From: Amycolatopsis thermophila
GTDB taxonomy: Bacteria; Actinomycetota; Actinomycetes; Mycobacteriales; Pseudonocardiaceae
DNA: 64,000 bases
NCBI RefSeq assembly: GCF_030814215.1
Contig: NZ_JAUSUT010000001.1
Span: 5,704,001 to 5,768,000, forward strand
Direction of reading: 5' to 3'
Below, one piece after another: positions 48,168-56,409 of the stretch. A program made the translations under genes and the position numbers. The notes under the pieces were generated by a model. It had not been told where the DNA came from. It searched no databases and saw only the letters and a list, made by a program, of their open reading frames with translations. Position 1 is the stretch's first letter. Every line of letters starts with the position of its first letter.

Positions 48168-49979
48168 GTGGGGATGCGTTTCCCGAGACGAACGCGCGTG
48201 GCCGCGGCGGTCGGCGCAGCGGTGCTGGTGACCGGTCCGTTCGTGCCGGCCGCCCAGGCCCAGAACCAGGGCGGCACCGTGCTGCGCGTGGCGCTGGTCC
48301 AGGAGATCGACCACCTCAACCCGTTCCTCGCCTCCTTCGCCTCCAGCACCATGGTGGGCCGGATGACGTGGGAGTTCCTCACCCTGCCCTCGGCGCAGGA
48401 CAACACCCCCGCGCCCGGCCTGGCCGAGTCGTGGACCACCTCGCCGGACAAGCTGACCTGGACCTACCACATCCGCGACGGCGTGAAGTGGTCCGACGGG
48501 CAGCCGGTCACCGCGAAGGACGCCGCCTACACGTTCACCCGGATCATGACCGACGAGAACGCCCAGGAGGCCAACGGCACCTACGTCGAGAACTTCGAGT
48601 CCGTCACCGCGACCGACGACCACACCCTGGTCATCCGGACCAAGACGCCGCAGGCCAGCATGACCGCGCTGGACGTGCCGATCGTGCCCGAGCACATCTG
48701 GGCGAACCAGCCGGACATGACCAACCCGGCCACCGACGGCGTGCCCGTCGTGGGCGTCGGCGACGGGCCGTTCCTCATCACCGAGTACCGCCCGAACGAA
48801 CTGGTGCGCCTGAAGGCCAACCCGGACTACTGGCGCGGCAAGGCCAAGATCGACGAGCTGCAGTTCATCACCTACAAGAACTCCGAGGCCGCGGTCAGCG
48901 CGCTGCGCAACAACGAGGTCGACTTCGTCAACCGGCTCACCTCGACCCAGTTCGACACGCTCAAAAGCGCCGGCGGCATCGCCACCAACCAGGCCACCGG
49001 CCGCCGCTACCGCGAGCTGATCCTCAACCACGGCGCCCAGACCCTGTCGCGCCAGCCGATCGGCGACGGCAACCCGGTGCTCAAGGACGTCCGCGTGCGG
49101 CAGGCCATCGCCCGCGCCCTCGACCCGCAGACCCTGGTGGACAAGGTGCTCGGCGGCTACGGCCAGACCGGCGGTGGCATCGTGCCCGCCTCGTTCCCCA
49201 CCTACCACTGGGAACCGCCGGCCGGCCAGAAGTACACCTTCGACGCCGCGGCCGCCAACGCCCAGCTCGACCAGGCCGGCTACCCGCGCGGCGCCGACGG
49301 CACCCGCGTCGGCCCGGACGGCAAGCCCATCGAACTGCGGCTGCTCGGCCGCGCCAGCGAGGACTTCGCCCAGCGCGCCTCCGACTACGTCGTCAGCTGG
49401 CTCGGCGACATCGGCATCCGCGTCACCAAGCAGCTGGTGTCGGACAACGAGGTCGACGAGCGCACCAACAACGGCAACTACGACCTGGCGTTCTCCGGCT
49501 GGGGCACCAGCCCCGACCCGGACTACATCCTGTCGAAGCAGACCTGCGCGGCCCTGCCCGCCGTCGCCGGCAGCAGCAGTAGCACCTCGTTCTTCTGCGA
49601 CCCCGAGTTCGACCGCCTCTACGCCGCCGAGAGCACCGAGTTCGACCCGGCCCAGCGCGCCGACCTGGTCAAGCAGGCCCAGGCCCGCTACTACAGCCAG
49701 GTGCCCAGCATCGTGCTGGACTACGACAACGTCCTGGAGGCCTACCGCTCCGACAACTTCGCGAGCTTCACCAAGCAGCCCGCCGACACCGGCCAGATCA
49801 TGGAGCAGAGCGGCTACTGGGGCTTCTACGGCGCCACCCCGGCCGAGGGCGGCTCGGGCGGAGGCGGCGGCCTGTCCACCGGCGCGTGGATCGGCATCGG
49901 CGCCGGGATCGTCGTCGTGCTGGTGATCGCCGGCACCGCCGCGGGCCGGCGCCGCAAGTCCGCCGACGACACGGAGTAG
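48168..49979 (+). CDS. Peptide ABC transporter substrate-binding protein, C-terminally anchored
   Basis: A 603-aa family 5 solute-binding protein. A signal peptide (VAAAVGAAVLVTGPFVPAAQA) precedes VLRVALVQEIDHLNPF, WTYHIRDGVKWSDGQPVTA and further SBP_bac_5 blocks. Most relatives in Gram-positives are lipoproteins; this one has no lipobox. Instead a glycine-rich linker, a C-terminal helix (GAWIGIGAGIVVVLVIAGTAA) and a basic tail RRRK anchor it. I choose the GTG at 48168, nine bases after GAGG; an ATG lies at 48174. It delivers peptides to the downstream permeases. Confidence 0.92.
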   Translation: MGMRFPRRTRVAAAVGAAVLVTGPFVPAAQAQNQGGTVLRVALVQEIDHLNPFLASFASSTMVGRMTWEFLTLPSAQDNTPAPGLAESWTTSPDKLTWTYHIRDGVKWSDGQPVTAKDAAYTFTRIMTDENAQEANGTYVENFESVTATDDHTLVIRTKTPQASMTALDVPIVPEHIWANQPDMTNPATDGVPVVGVGDGPFLITEYRPNELVRLKANPDYWRGKAKIDELQFITYKNSEAAVSALRNNEVDFVNRLTSTQFDTLKSAGGIATNQATGRRYRELILNHGAQTLSRQPIGDGNPVLKDVRVRQAIARALDPQTLVDKVLGGYGQTGGGIVPASFPTYHWEPPAGQKYTFDAAAANAQLDQAGYPRGADGTRVGPDGKPIELRLLGRASEDFAQRASDYVVSWLGDIGIRVTKQLVSDNEVDERTNNGNYDLAFSGWGTSPDPDYILSKQTCAALPAVAGSSSSTSFFCDPEFDRLYAAESTEFDPAQRADLVKQAQARYYSQVPSIVLDYDNVLEAYRSDNFASFTKQPADTGQIMEQSGYWGFYGATPAEGGSGGGGGLSTGAWIGIGAGIVVVLVIAGTAAGRRRKSADDTE

Positions 49980-49983
49980 CGGC

Positions 49984-51000
49984 GTGACGAACGCGGTCTC
50001 CACCGCCGCGGCGGAGCTCGACGAGCCCCGCCGCGGCACCGGTACGGCCCGGTTCCTCCTCGGCAAGCTCGGCGGCGCGGTCGCGAGCCTGCTGCTCGTG
50101 GTCGCACTGGGGTTCCTGCTGTTCCGCATGATCCCCGGCGACCCGGTCACCACCCTGACCCGGGACCGGCCGACCAGCCCGGACCAGCTGGCGCTCCTGC
50201 GCGAGCGGCTCGGCGTGGACAAGCCGCTGTACCAGCAGTTCCTCGACTACGCCGGTGGCCTGTTCCGCGGCGACCTGGGCACCTCCTACGGCTACAACCG
50301 GCCGGTGGCCACGCTCATCGGGGAACGGCTGGGCCCGACCCTGCTGCTGGTCGGCACCGCGACGGTGCTGGCCGTGGCGCTCGGGCTGTGGCTCGGGGTG
50401 CGAGCCGCGTGGCGGCGCGGCAGCCTGTTCGACCGCACCCAGACCGGCATCGCGCTGACCCTGTGGTCAATGCCGCAGTTCTGGCTGGGCCTGCTGCTGC
50501 TCATCGCCACCCAGGGCGTGTTCCCCAGCGGCGGCATGCGCTCCCCGGACACGCCGCCGGAGTTCTTCCCGCAGCTGCTCGACGTCGCCCACCACCTCGT
50601 ACTGCCGTGCGTGACGCTGCTCGCGGTCATCTACGCCCAGTACATGCTCGTCATGCGCTCGTCGCTGCTGGGCGAGATGAACGCCGAATACCTCACCACC
50701 GCCCGCGCCAAGGGCCTGCGCGAGGACCTGGTGCGCCGCCGCCACGCCGTGCCCAACGCGCTGCTGCCCACGGTGACCCTGGTGTTCCTGCAGTTCGGCC
50801 TGGTGGTGTCCGGCACCGTCACGGTCGAGACCGTGTTCTCCTGGCCCGGGCTGGGACTGCTCACCTACGAGGCGCTGCGGGTGCCGGACCTGCCGCTGCT
50901 GCAAGGAGTGTTCGTGGTCATGGCCGGCTCGGTCATCGTGATGAACCTGATCGCCGAGGTGCTCTACCGCGTGCTCGACCCCCGGGTGCGGGCCCGATGA
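49984..51000 (+). CDS. dppB: Peptide ABC transporter permease (DppB type)
   Basis: A 338-aa inner-membrane permease with about six helices and the DppB/OppB features FRMIPGDPVTTL after the first helix and the EAA-type loop YLTTARAKGLREDLVRRRHAVPNAL near residue 240. Begins four bases after the binding-protein stop and ends in an ATGA overlap with dppC. Confidence 0.94.
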   Translation: MTNAVSTAAAELDEPRRGTGTARFLLGKLGGAVASLLLVVALGFLLFRMIPGDPVTTLTRDRPTSPDQLALLRERLGVDKPLYQQFLDYAGGLFRGDLGTSYGYNRPVATLIGERLGPTLLLVGTATVLAVALGLWLGVRAAWRRGSLFDRTQTGIALTLWSMPQFWLGLLLLIATQGVFPSGGMRSPDTPPEFFPQLLDVAHHLVLPCVTLLAVIYAQYMLVMRSSLLGEMNAEYLTTARAKGLREDLVRRRHAVPNALLPTVTLVFLQFGLVVSGTVTVETVFSWPGLGLLTYEALRVPDLPLLQGVFVVMAGSVIVMNLIAEVLYRVLDPRVRAR

Positions 51001-51893
51001 CCGCCCCCGCGTCGATCGCCTGGCAGCGCCGCCGCGCCGCGGCCGCCGGGGTCTGGCGCGAGTTCGCCACCGACCGCGGCGGGCTGGCCGGTCTCGGCGT
51101 GCTCGTGCTCGTCGTGCTGCTGGCCGTGCTGGCGCCGGTGATCACCGACTCCGCCGGCCTGGACGTGGTCAACGCGCCCGGCCGCCCGCTGCAGCCACCG
51201 ACCGGGGAGTTCCTGCTCGGCACCGACATCGACGGCCGCTCGGTCCTGCTGCTCACCCTGTGGGGCGCGCGGGTGTCGCTGCTCGTGGGGTTCGCGGCGA
51301 CGATCCTGTCGGTGTTCATCGGCACGCTGGTGGGCATCCTGGCCGCGCACTTCGGCGGCTGGGTGTCCGCGGTGCTGATGCGGTTCACCGACTTCTTCCT
51401 GGTGCTGCCCTCGCTGGTGCTGGCGATCGCGCTGTCCACGGTCCTGCCGCACGGCGTGCCGACGATCATCGTCGCCGTCGGCGTCACGTCGTGGCCGACC
51501 ACGGCCCGGCTCGTGCGGGCCCAGACCCTGACCATCGAGTCGCGCCCCTACATCGAGCGCGCGCGGGCACTCGGTGGCGGGCACCTGCACGTCATCGGCA
51601 AGCACGTGCTGCCCGGGGTGCTGCCGTTGGTGCTGGCCAACACCACGCTCGTGGTGGGCAACTCGATCATCGCCGAGTCCACGCTGTCCTTCCTCGGCCT
51701 CGGCGACCCGACCGCACCGTCGTGGGGCCAGATGCTGCAACGCGCCCTGTCCTCGGGTGCGGTCACCGGGGGAGCGTGGTGGTACCTGGTCCCGCCGGGC
51801 CTGGCGATCGTGGTGATCGTGCTGTCGTTCACCCTCGCCGGACGCGCGCTGGAAACGGTGCTCAACCCGCGGCTGAAGGGGGAGCACGCGTGA
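50997..51893 (+). CDS. dppC: Peptide ABC transporter permease (DppC type)
   Basis: A 298-aa permease with the OppC N-terminal region, FLLGTDIDGRSVLLLTLWGARVSL, and the EAA loop IERARALGGGHLHVIGKHVLPG. STLSFLGLGDPTAPSWGQML is diagnostic. The ATG overlaps the dppB stop (ATGA) and its own stop overlaps the next GTG. Confidence 0.94.
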   Translation: MTAPASIAWQRRRAAAAGVWREFATDRGGLAGLGVLVLVVLLAVLAPVITDSAGLDVVNAPGRPLQPPTGEFLLGTDIDGRSVLLLTLWGARVSLLVGFAATILSVFIGTLVGILAAHFGGWVSAVLMRFTDFFLVLPSLVLAIALSTVLPHGVPTIIVAVGVTSWPTTARLVRAQTLTIESRPYIERARALGGGHLHVIGKHVLPGVLPLVLANTTLVVGNSIIAESTLSFLGLGDPTAPSWGQMLQRALSSGAVTGGAWWYLVPPGLAIVVIVLSFTLAGRALETVLNPRLKGEHA

Positions 51894-53509
51894 GCCCGCT
51901 GCTGGAAGTCAAGGACCTCAACGTCTCCTACCGCGACGTGCATGCCGTGCGGGGCGTCGGGCTGACGCTGGAGCCGGGGGAGACGCTGGGCATCGCCGGC
52001 GAGTCCGGCTCGGGCAAGTCCACCGTCGCGATGAGCGTGCTGCGGCTGCTGCCCAGGTCCGCCGCCGTGACCGGCGAGATCCTGCTCGACGGCGAGGACG
52101 TGACCACCATGCGCTGGGGCCGGCTGCGCGCGGTGCGGTGGGCCGAGGCGTCGGTGGTGTTCCAGGGCGCCATGCACGCGCTCAACCCGGTCCGCCCCAT
52201 CGGCGAGCAGATCGCCGAACCGATCCGGCTGCACGACCCGTCCGCCGACGACGTCCGCGCGAGGGTCGCCGAACTGCTGGACTCGGTGGACCTCCCGCCG
52301 TCGCGCGCCGGGGCGTACCCGCACGAGCTGTCCGGCGGGCAGAAGCAGCGCGTGATGATCGCGATGGCCCTGGCCTGCCGGCCCCGGCTGATCATCGCCG
52401 ACGAGCCGACCACCGCGCTCGACGTCATCGTGCAGGCCCAGGTGCTCGACCTGCTCAGCAGGCTGGTCGCCGACCGCGGCCTCGGCCTGGTCATGATCAG
52501 CCACGACCTCTCGGTGCTCGCCGCGACCTGCTCCCGGATCGCCGTGATGTACCGCGGCGAGATCGTCGAGCAGGGCCCGTCGGCCGCGGTGATGCGATCG
52601 CCGGAACACGCGCACACCCGCGCGCTGGCCGCCGCGTTCCCGACCGTCGGCGATCCGGTCTCGCGGTTCGCCCCGGCGACCAGCACACCGCTGCCGCCGG
52701 AGCCGGACACCCCACCCGACCCGGACGTGCTGCTGGCCGCCGAAGACCTGCGGGTCAGCTTCCGCGACCGCCGCGGCGCCCCCATCCACGCGGTCGCCGG
52801 GGTGAACCTCGAGGTGCGGCGCAACGAGATCGTCGCGCTCGTCGGCCAGTCCGGCTCGGGCAAGACGACGCTGGCGCGCACGCTGCTGGGCCTGCAGAAG
52901 CCCACCTCCGGCGTGGTCCGCTTCGACGGTGAGCCGGTGCCCGCCTCCGGTGCCGCGCTCAAGGCGTACCGGCGGCACGTCCAGCTCGTCCTGCAGGACC
53001 CGGCCAGCGCGCTCAACCCGCGCCACACCGTCTACGAGGCGGTCGCCGAGGGGCCGCGCATCCACCGCCTGCCCGGCGACGAACGGCAGATCGTGGTGGA
53101 GGCGCTGGAGGCCGCCGAACTCCGCCCCGCGGAGCGGTTCCTGCACCGGCTGCCGCACGAACTGTCCGGCGGGCAACGGCAGCGGGTCGTGATCGCCGGG
53201 GCGCTCGCACTGCGGCCCGGCGTGCTCGTCGCGGACGAACCGGTGGCGTCCCTGGACGCCTCCGTGCGCGGCGAGATCCTCGGGCTGCTGCTGCGGCTGC
53301 GCCGCGAACTCGGCCTGGCCGGGCTGGTGATCACCCACGACCTCGGGCTGGCGTGGAACATCGCCGACCGGGTCGCCGTGATGTACCGCGGCGAACTCGT
53401 CGAGGTGGGCACGGTGGAGGAAGTCCTGCTCGAACCGCGGCACGACTACACCCGGTCCCTGCTCGCCGCGCTGCCCGGTGGGACCGCGCGCACTTCACTA
53501 CAGTCCTGA
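51890..53509 (+). CDS. Fused peptide ABC transporter ATP-binding protein (DppD-DppF)
   Basis: A 539-aa protein with two complete ABC domains. The first has Walker A GESGSGKST, signature LSGGQKQRV, Walker B LIIADEPTTALD and switch His MISHDLSV. The second has GQSGSGKTT, LSGGQRQRV, LVADEPVASLD and VITHDLGL. A proline-rich linker near residue 265 joins them. One protein thus replaces the usual DppD/DppF pair. The GTG at 51890 overlaps the dppC stop. Confidence 0.95.
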   Translation: MSPLLEVKDLNVSYRDVHAVRGVGLTLEPGETLGIAGESGSGKSTVAMSVLRLLPRSAAVTGEILLDGEDVTTMRWGRLRAVRWAEASVVFQGAMHALNPVRPIGEQIAEPIRLHDPSADDVRARVAELLDSVDLPPSRAGAYPHELSGGQKQRVMIAMALACRPRLIIADEPTTALDVIVQAQVLDLLSRLVADRGLGLVMISHDLSVLAATCSRIAVMYRGEIVEQGPSAAVMRSPEHAHTRALAAAFPTVGDPVSRFAPATSTPLPPEPDTPPDPDVLLAAEDLRVSFRDRRGAPIHAVAGVNLEVRRNEIVALVGQSGSGKTTLARTLLGLQKPTSGVVRFDGEPVPASGAALKAYRRHVQLVLQDPASALNPRHTVYEAVAEGPRIHRLPGDERQIVVEALEAAELRPAERFLHRLPHELSGGQRQRVVIAGALALRPGVLVADEPVASLDASVRGEILGLLLRLRRELGLAGLVITHDLGLAWNIADRVAVMYRGELVEVGTVEEVLLEPRHDYTRSLLAALPGGTARTSLQS

Positions 53510-53522
53510 ATGCCCGCGAGTC

Positions 53523-53562
53523 AAAAAAAACTTCGTTCCCGCCGGGAACCCGCAGGGGAACG
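53523..53562 (+). promoter_or_regulatory. Leader with A8 tract and alternative hairpins
   Basis: Eight A (53523-53530) precede two mutually exclusive hairpins: GTTCCC (53535-53540) can pair with GGGAAC (53544-53549), or CGTTCCC (53534-53540) with GGGAACG (53556-53562). The element lies between the ABC transporter stop and the mannosyltransferase start. It may be a promoter/leader or transcript boundary; function untested. Confidence 0.3.
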
Positions 53563-53584
53563 GTGTGTAATCTCCGTGGACGAA

Positions 53585-55138
53585 ATGGCGACCACTACTG
53601 ACCCCGCCCCCGGGGCGCCCGCGCCGGCGCACCCGGCGGCCCGCGTGCGCGTGCCCTCACGGTTCCCGTACCGCACCGTCGCGATGGGCACCCTCGGCAG
53701 CACCCTGCTCCTGCTCGGCGCACTCGGGGCCGGCGGCATCCTCATCCGGGACCCGGTCCTCGGGCACGGCCCGCTGTCCTGGGTCCGCTACGGGCACGGC
53801 CGGATGCTGGCCAACGCGGTCGTCTACGGCGGGTTCGCGCTCGTCGTGTGGGCGTGGGTGCGGCTCGGCCGCTACATGCTCGCCGGGCGCGTGGGCAGCC
53901 GCCCGATCCTGGTCGCCGCCGCGTGCTGGATGGCGCCGCTGCTGATCTCGCCGCCGCTGTTCACCCGCGACGTGTTCTCCTACCTCGGCCAGGGCGCCCA
54001 GCTGCTGCACGGGCTCGACCCGTACGCGCACGGCCCCGCCGAGCTCGAGGTGCTGCCGAACGTGGTGCAGAACGTGCACCCCGTCTGGCAGACCACCCCC
54101 GCGCCGTACGGGCCGCTGTTCCTGCTGATCGCCAAGGGTGTCGTCGCGCTGACCGGTGACAACGTCATCGCCGGGGTCATCGTCACGCGCCTGGTGCTGC
54201 TGCTGGGCCTGGCGATGATGCTGTGGGCGCTGCCGCGGCTGGTGCGGCACCTGGGCGGCAAGCTGCCGATCACGGTGTGGCTCGCGGTCGCCAGCCCCAT
54301 GACGGTCATCCACCTCGTCGGCGGCCCGCACAACGACCTGCTGATGCTCGGCTTCCTGACCATCGGTGTGCTGGCCGCGCTGGAACGCCGGCACGCGGTG
54401 GCGATCGTGCTGGTCACCGTCGGCATGCTGATCAAGCCCACCGCGGCGGTCGCCCTGCCGTTCCTGGTGTGGGTGTGGGCCAACCACCTGCCCCACCCCA
54501 GCCGCGTCCGCAACTTCTTCCAGGCCGGCGCGATCTCGGTGGGGCTGTTCGGCGTCGTGTTCGTGCTGGGCACGTGGGTGTCGCTGGGGTCGTTCAACCT
54601 GGGCTGGGTCACCGGCCTGCAGGCGCCGACGCTGGTGACGAACTGGCTGAACTTCCCGACCGGGCTCGGGCAGCTGGTGCACACGCTGGTGAACCTCGTG
54701 ATCACCGTGCCGGAGTCGCCGTTCGTCACCGTCGCCCGCGCACTGGCGATGCTCACGCTGGCGGTGTTCGGCGTGCGGCAGTGGTGGAAGGCCCGCCGCG
54801 GCGGCAACGAGGCGATCTTCCGGATGGCCATGACGCTGCTGGCCACCGCGGTCCTCGCCCCGCCGACCCTGCCGTGGTACCTGACCTGGGGTTTCGTGAT
54901 CGCCTCGGCGTTCCCCTGGCGGCGCAGGCACCTGGCCATCGTGGTCGCCGTGGCGTCGTTCCTGGTGCTGGCCTACTACCCGACGGGCGAGCAGGCCCTC
55001 TACGACTGGTGGTTCGTCGTGGTGGTCACCGCGCTGTCGGTCTACGCGGCGGCGTCCCTGCTGCGTCCCGACCCCCTCGGGCTGGTCGGCGCGTGGCGGC
55101 GGCAGCGCGAGGTGCCCGACTTCGTCGGCACGGAGTGA
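53585..55138 (+). CDS. Polyprenol-phosphomannose alpha-1,6-mannosyltransferase (MptA/MptB-like, GT-C)
   Basis: A 517-aa integral membrane glycosyltransferase with about twelve helices. The first outer loop region SPPLFTRDVFSYLGQGAQLLHGLDPYAHGP carries the conserved GT-C acidic residue, and ASPMTVIHLVGGPHNDLLMLG is typical of MptA/MptB. These enzymes extend the alpha-1,6-mannan core of lipomannan from polyprenyl-phosphomannose outside the membrane. I start at the ATG at 53585; the frame opens at 53510, but the lysine-rich part before it overlaps leader elements. Whether it is MptA or MptB needs a tree. Confidence 0.85.
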   Translation: MATTTDPAPGAPAPAHPAARVRVPSRFPYRTVAMGTLGSTLLLLGALGAGGILIRDPVLGHGPLSWVRYGHGRMLANAVVYGGFALVVWAWVRLGRYMLAGRVGSRPILVAAACWMAPLLISPPLFTRDVFSYLGQGAQLLHGLDPYAHGPAELEVLPNVVQNVHPVWQTTPAPYGPLFLLIAKGVVALTGDNVIAGVIVTRLVLLLGLAMMLWALPRLVRHLGGKLPITVWLAVASPMTVIHLVGGPHNDLLMLGFLTIGVLAALERRHAVAIVLVTVGMLIKPTAAVALPFLVWVWANHLPHPSRVRNFFQAGAISVGLFGVVFVLGTWVSLGSFNLGWVTGLQAPTLVTNWLNFPTGLGQLVHTLVNLVITVPESPFVTVARALAMLTLAVFGVRQWWKARRGGNEAIFRMAMTLLATAVLAPPTLPWYLTWGFVIASAFPWRRRHLAIVVAVASFLVLAYYPTGEQALYDWWFVVVVTALSVYAAASLLRPDPLGLVGAWRRQREVPDFVGTE

Positions 55139-55156
55139 TCGCGCCCGGTCACTCCG
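55131..55156. terminator. Hairpin spanning two convergent stop codons
   Basis: CGGAGTGA (55131-55138) and TCACTCCG (55149-55156) are perfect inverted copies around a 10-base loop. Each arm contains the stop of one of the convergent genes, so it probably ends both transcripts. Confidence 0.6.
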
Positions 55157-55562
55157 CCCGGCCGGCCCAGCCGCTCCACCGCGTCACCCGCGTCCGCACC
55201 ACCGGGCCCTCCGGCGGGCGCCGCGCGTACTGCTCGTACTTGCCGCGCAACAGGGCGATCGCGTCCGGAGCCGAGGCCCCGATCGTCGCCGTGCCGTCGG
55301 CGCGGCACCACCACAACCGGGTCCAGTCCTCGTCGTAGGCATCGGCCAGGAAGCTCACCGCCGGGTTCGCCGCGATGTTGCGCAGCCGCCGCAGGTCGGT
55401 CGTCGACTTCGGTTTGTGGTCGACCGCGAACACGATCTCGTCGCCGGACACCGCGAACGTCACCGGCACCAGGTGCGGCCGCCCGTCCGCGGACACCGTC
55501 GCCAGCCGCGCGACCCGCGCCGCGGCGAACCGCTCCCTGGCCTCCCGCGGATCAAGTCGCAT
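55149..55562 (-). CDS. TIGR03668-family PPOX-class F420-dependent oxidoreductase
   Basis: A 137-aa split beta-barrel protein: REARERFAAARVARLATVSADGRPHLVPVTF, then FAVDHKPKSTTDLRRLRNI, DEDWTRLWWCRADG and LRGKYEQYARRPP match the TIGR03668 subfamily of the pyridoxamine-phosphate-oxidase-like FDOR superfamily. Such proteins usually bind F420; the reaction is unknown. The start overlaps the end of the LD-carboxypeptidase gene by 11 bp, so it is the last gene of a three-gene unit. Confidence 0.88.
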   Translation of the reverse strand: MRLDPREARERFAAARVARLATVSADGRPHLVPVTFAVSGDEIVFAVDHKPKSTTDLRRLRNIAANPAVSFLADAYDEDWTRLWWCRADGTATIGASAPDAIALLRGKYEQYARRPPEGPVVRTRVTRWSGWAGRAE

Positions 55563-56409
55563 CGGTCACCACGGTCAGCGCTGCCGTGTCCAGTACGGCC
55601 TCGACCCCGAGCGGCACGGTCAGCGACCCCTCGACGTGCCCGAACGGCACCCCGGCCAGGATCGGCACGTCCAGGGGCCCGAGCCGGTCCAGCATCAACG
55701 CCCGCACGTCGGTCGCCTCGCCGCACCCGGTCCACGTGCCCAGCACGATCCCCGCGACCCCGTCGAACCATCCCGACCGCAGCAGCTGCGTGAGCATCCG
55801 GTCCAGCCTGTACACCGGCTCCGTCACGTCCTCCAGCACCACGATCCGGTCGCGCGCGCCGCCCTGCTCGGGGGTGCCGACGCCGGCGGCGAGCAGGCTC
55901 AGGTTCCCGCCCGTGAGCCGGCCACGAGCCGTGCCCGCGACGAGCGCCTCCGTGCCGGGCAGCGTGACCGGACCCGGCGAGAACAGCGCGCGCCGCAGGT
56001 GCTCGCCGCCCACGTCGTCCCAGAAGTCGCCGGCGGGCATGGGCGAGAACAGCGTCGGCAGGCCGAGGTGCCGGTGGATCGCCGCGTGCAGGGCCGTCAC
56101 ATCACTCGACCCGGCGAACACCGTGGCACCGGCCCCGCGCAGGGCCGGCCAGTCGAGCAGGTCGAGCATCCGCTGGGTGCCGTAACCACCGCGGGCGGCC
56201 AGCACGATGCCGACCTCCGGGTCGAGCCACGCCTCGGTGAACAGCTTCGCCCGCACCGCGTCGCTGTCGGCCAGGTAGGGCGCGTGCCGCGCGCCGGGCG
56301 TGACGAGGTTGCGCACCCCCACACCCCAGCCGTCGAGCACCGCCAGCGCCCGCTCCAGCCGCTCGGGTGCCACCGGCCCGGCGGGCGCGACCAGGGCGAC
56401 CGTGGTCAT
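55552..56409 (-). CDS. S66-family LD-carboxypeptidase
   Basis: A 285-aa serine peptidase like LdcA, which removes D-Ala from murein tetrapeptides. The nucleophile Ser102 lies in FAGSSDVTALH, the Glu region is VLEDVTEPVYRLDRML and the late His is in GVPFGHVEGSLTVPLG. AARGGYGTQRML is also diagnostic. No signal peptide, so cytoplasmic recycling is likely. The ATG at 56409 overlaps the S9 peptidase stop (ATGA); although the frame is open to 57930, that part is a shadow of the S9 gene. Confidence 0.92.
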   Translation of the reverse strand: MTTVALVAPAGPVAPERLERALAVLDGWGVGVRNLVTPGARHAPYLADSDAVRAKLFTEAWLDPEVGIVLAARGGYGTQRMLDLLDWPALRGAGATVFAGSSDVTALHAAIHRHLGLPTLFSPMPAGDFWDDVGGEHLRRALFSPGPVTLPGTEALVAGTARGRLTGGNLSLLAAGVGTPEQGGARDRIVVLEDVTEPVYRLDRMLTQLLRSGWFDGVAGIVLGTWTGCGEATDVRALMLDRLGPLDVPILAGVPFGHVEGSLTVPLGVEAVLDTAALTVVTDAT

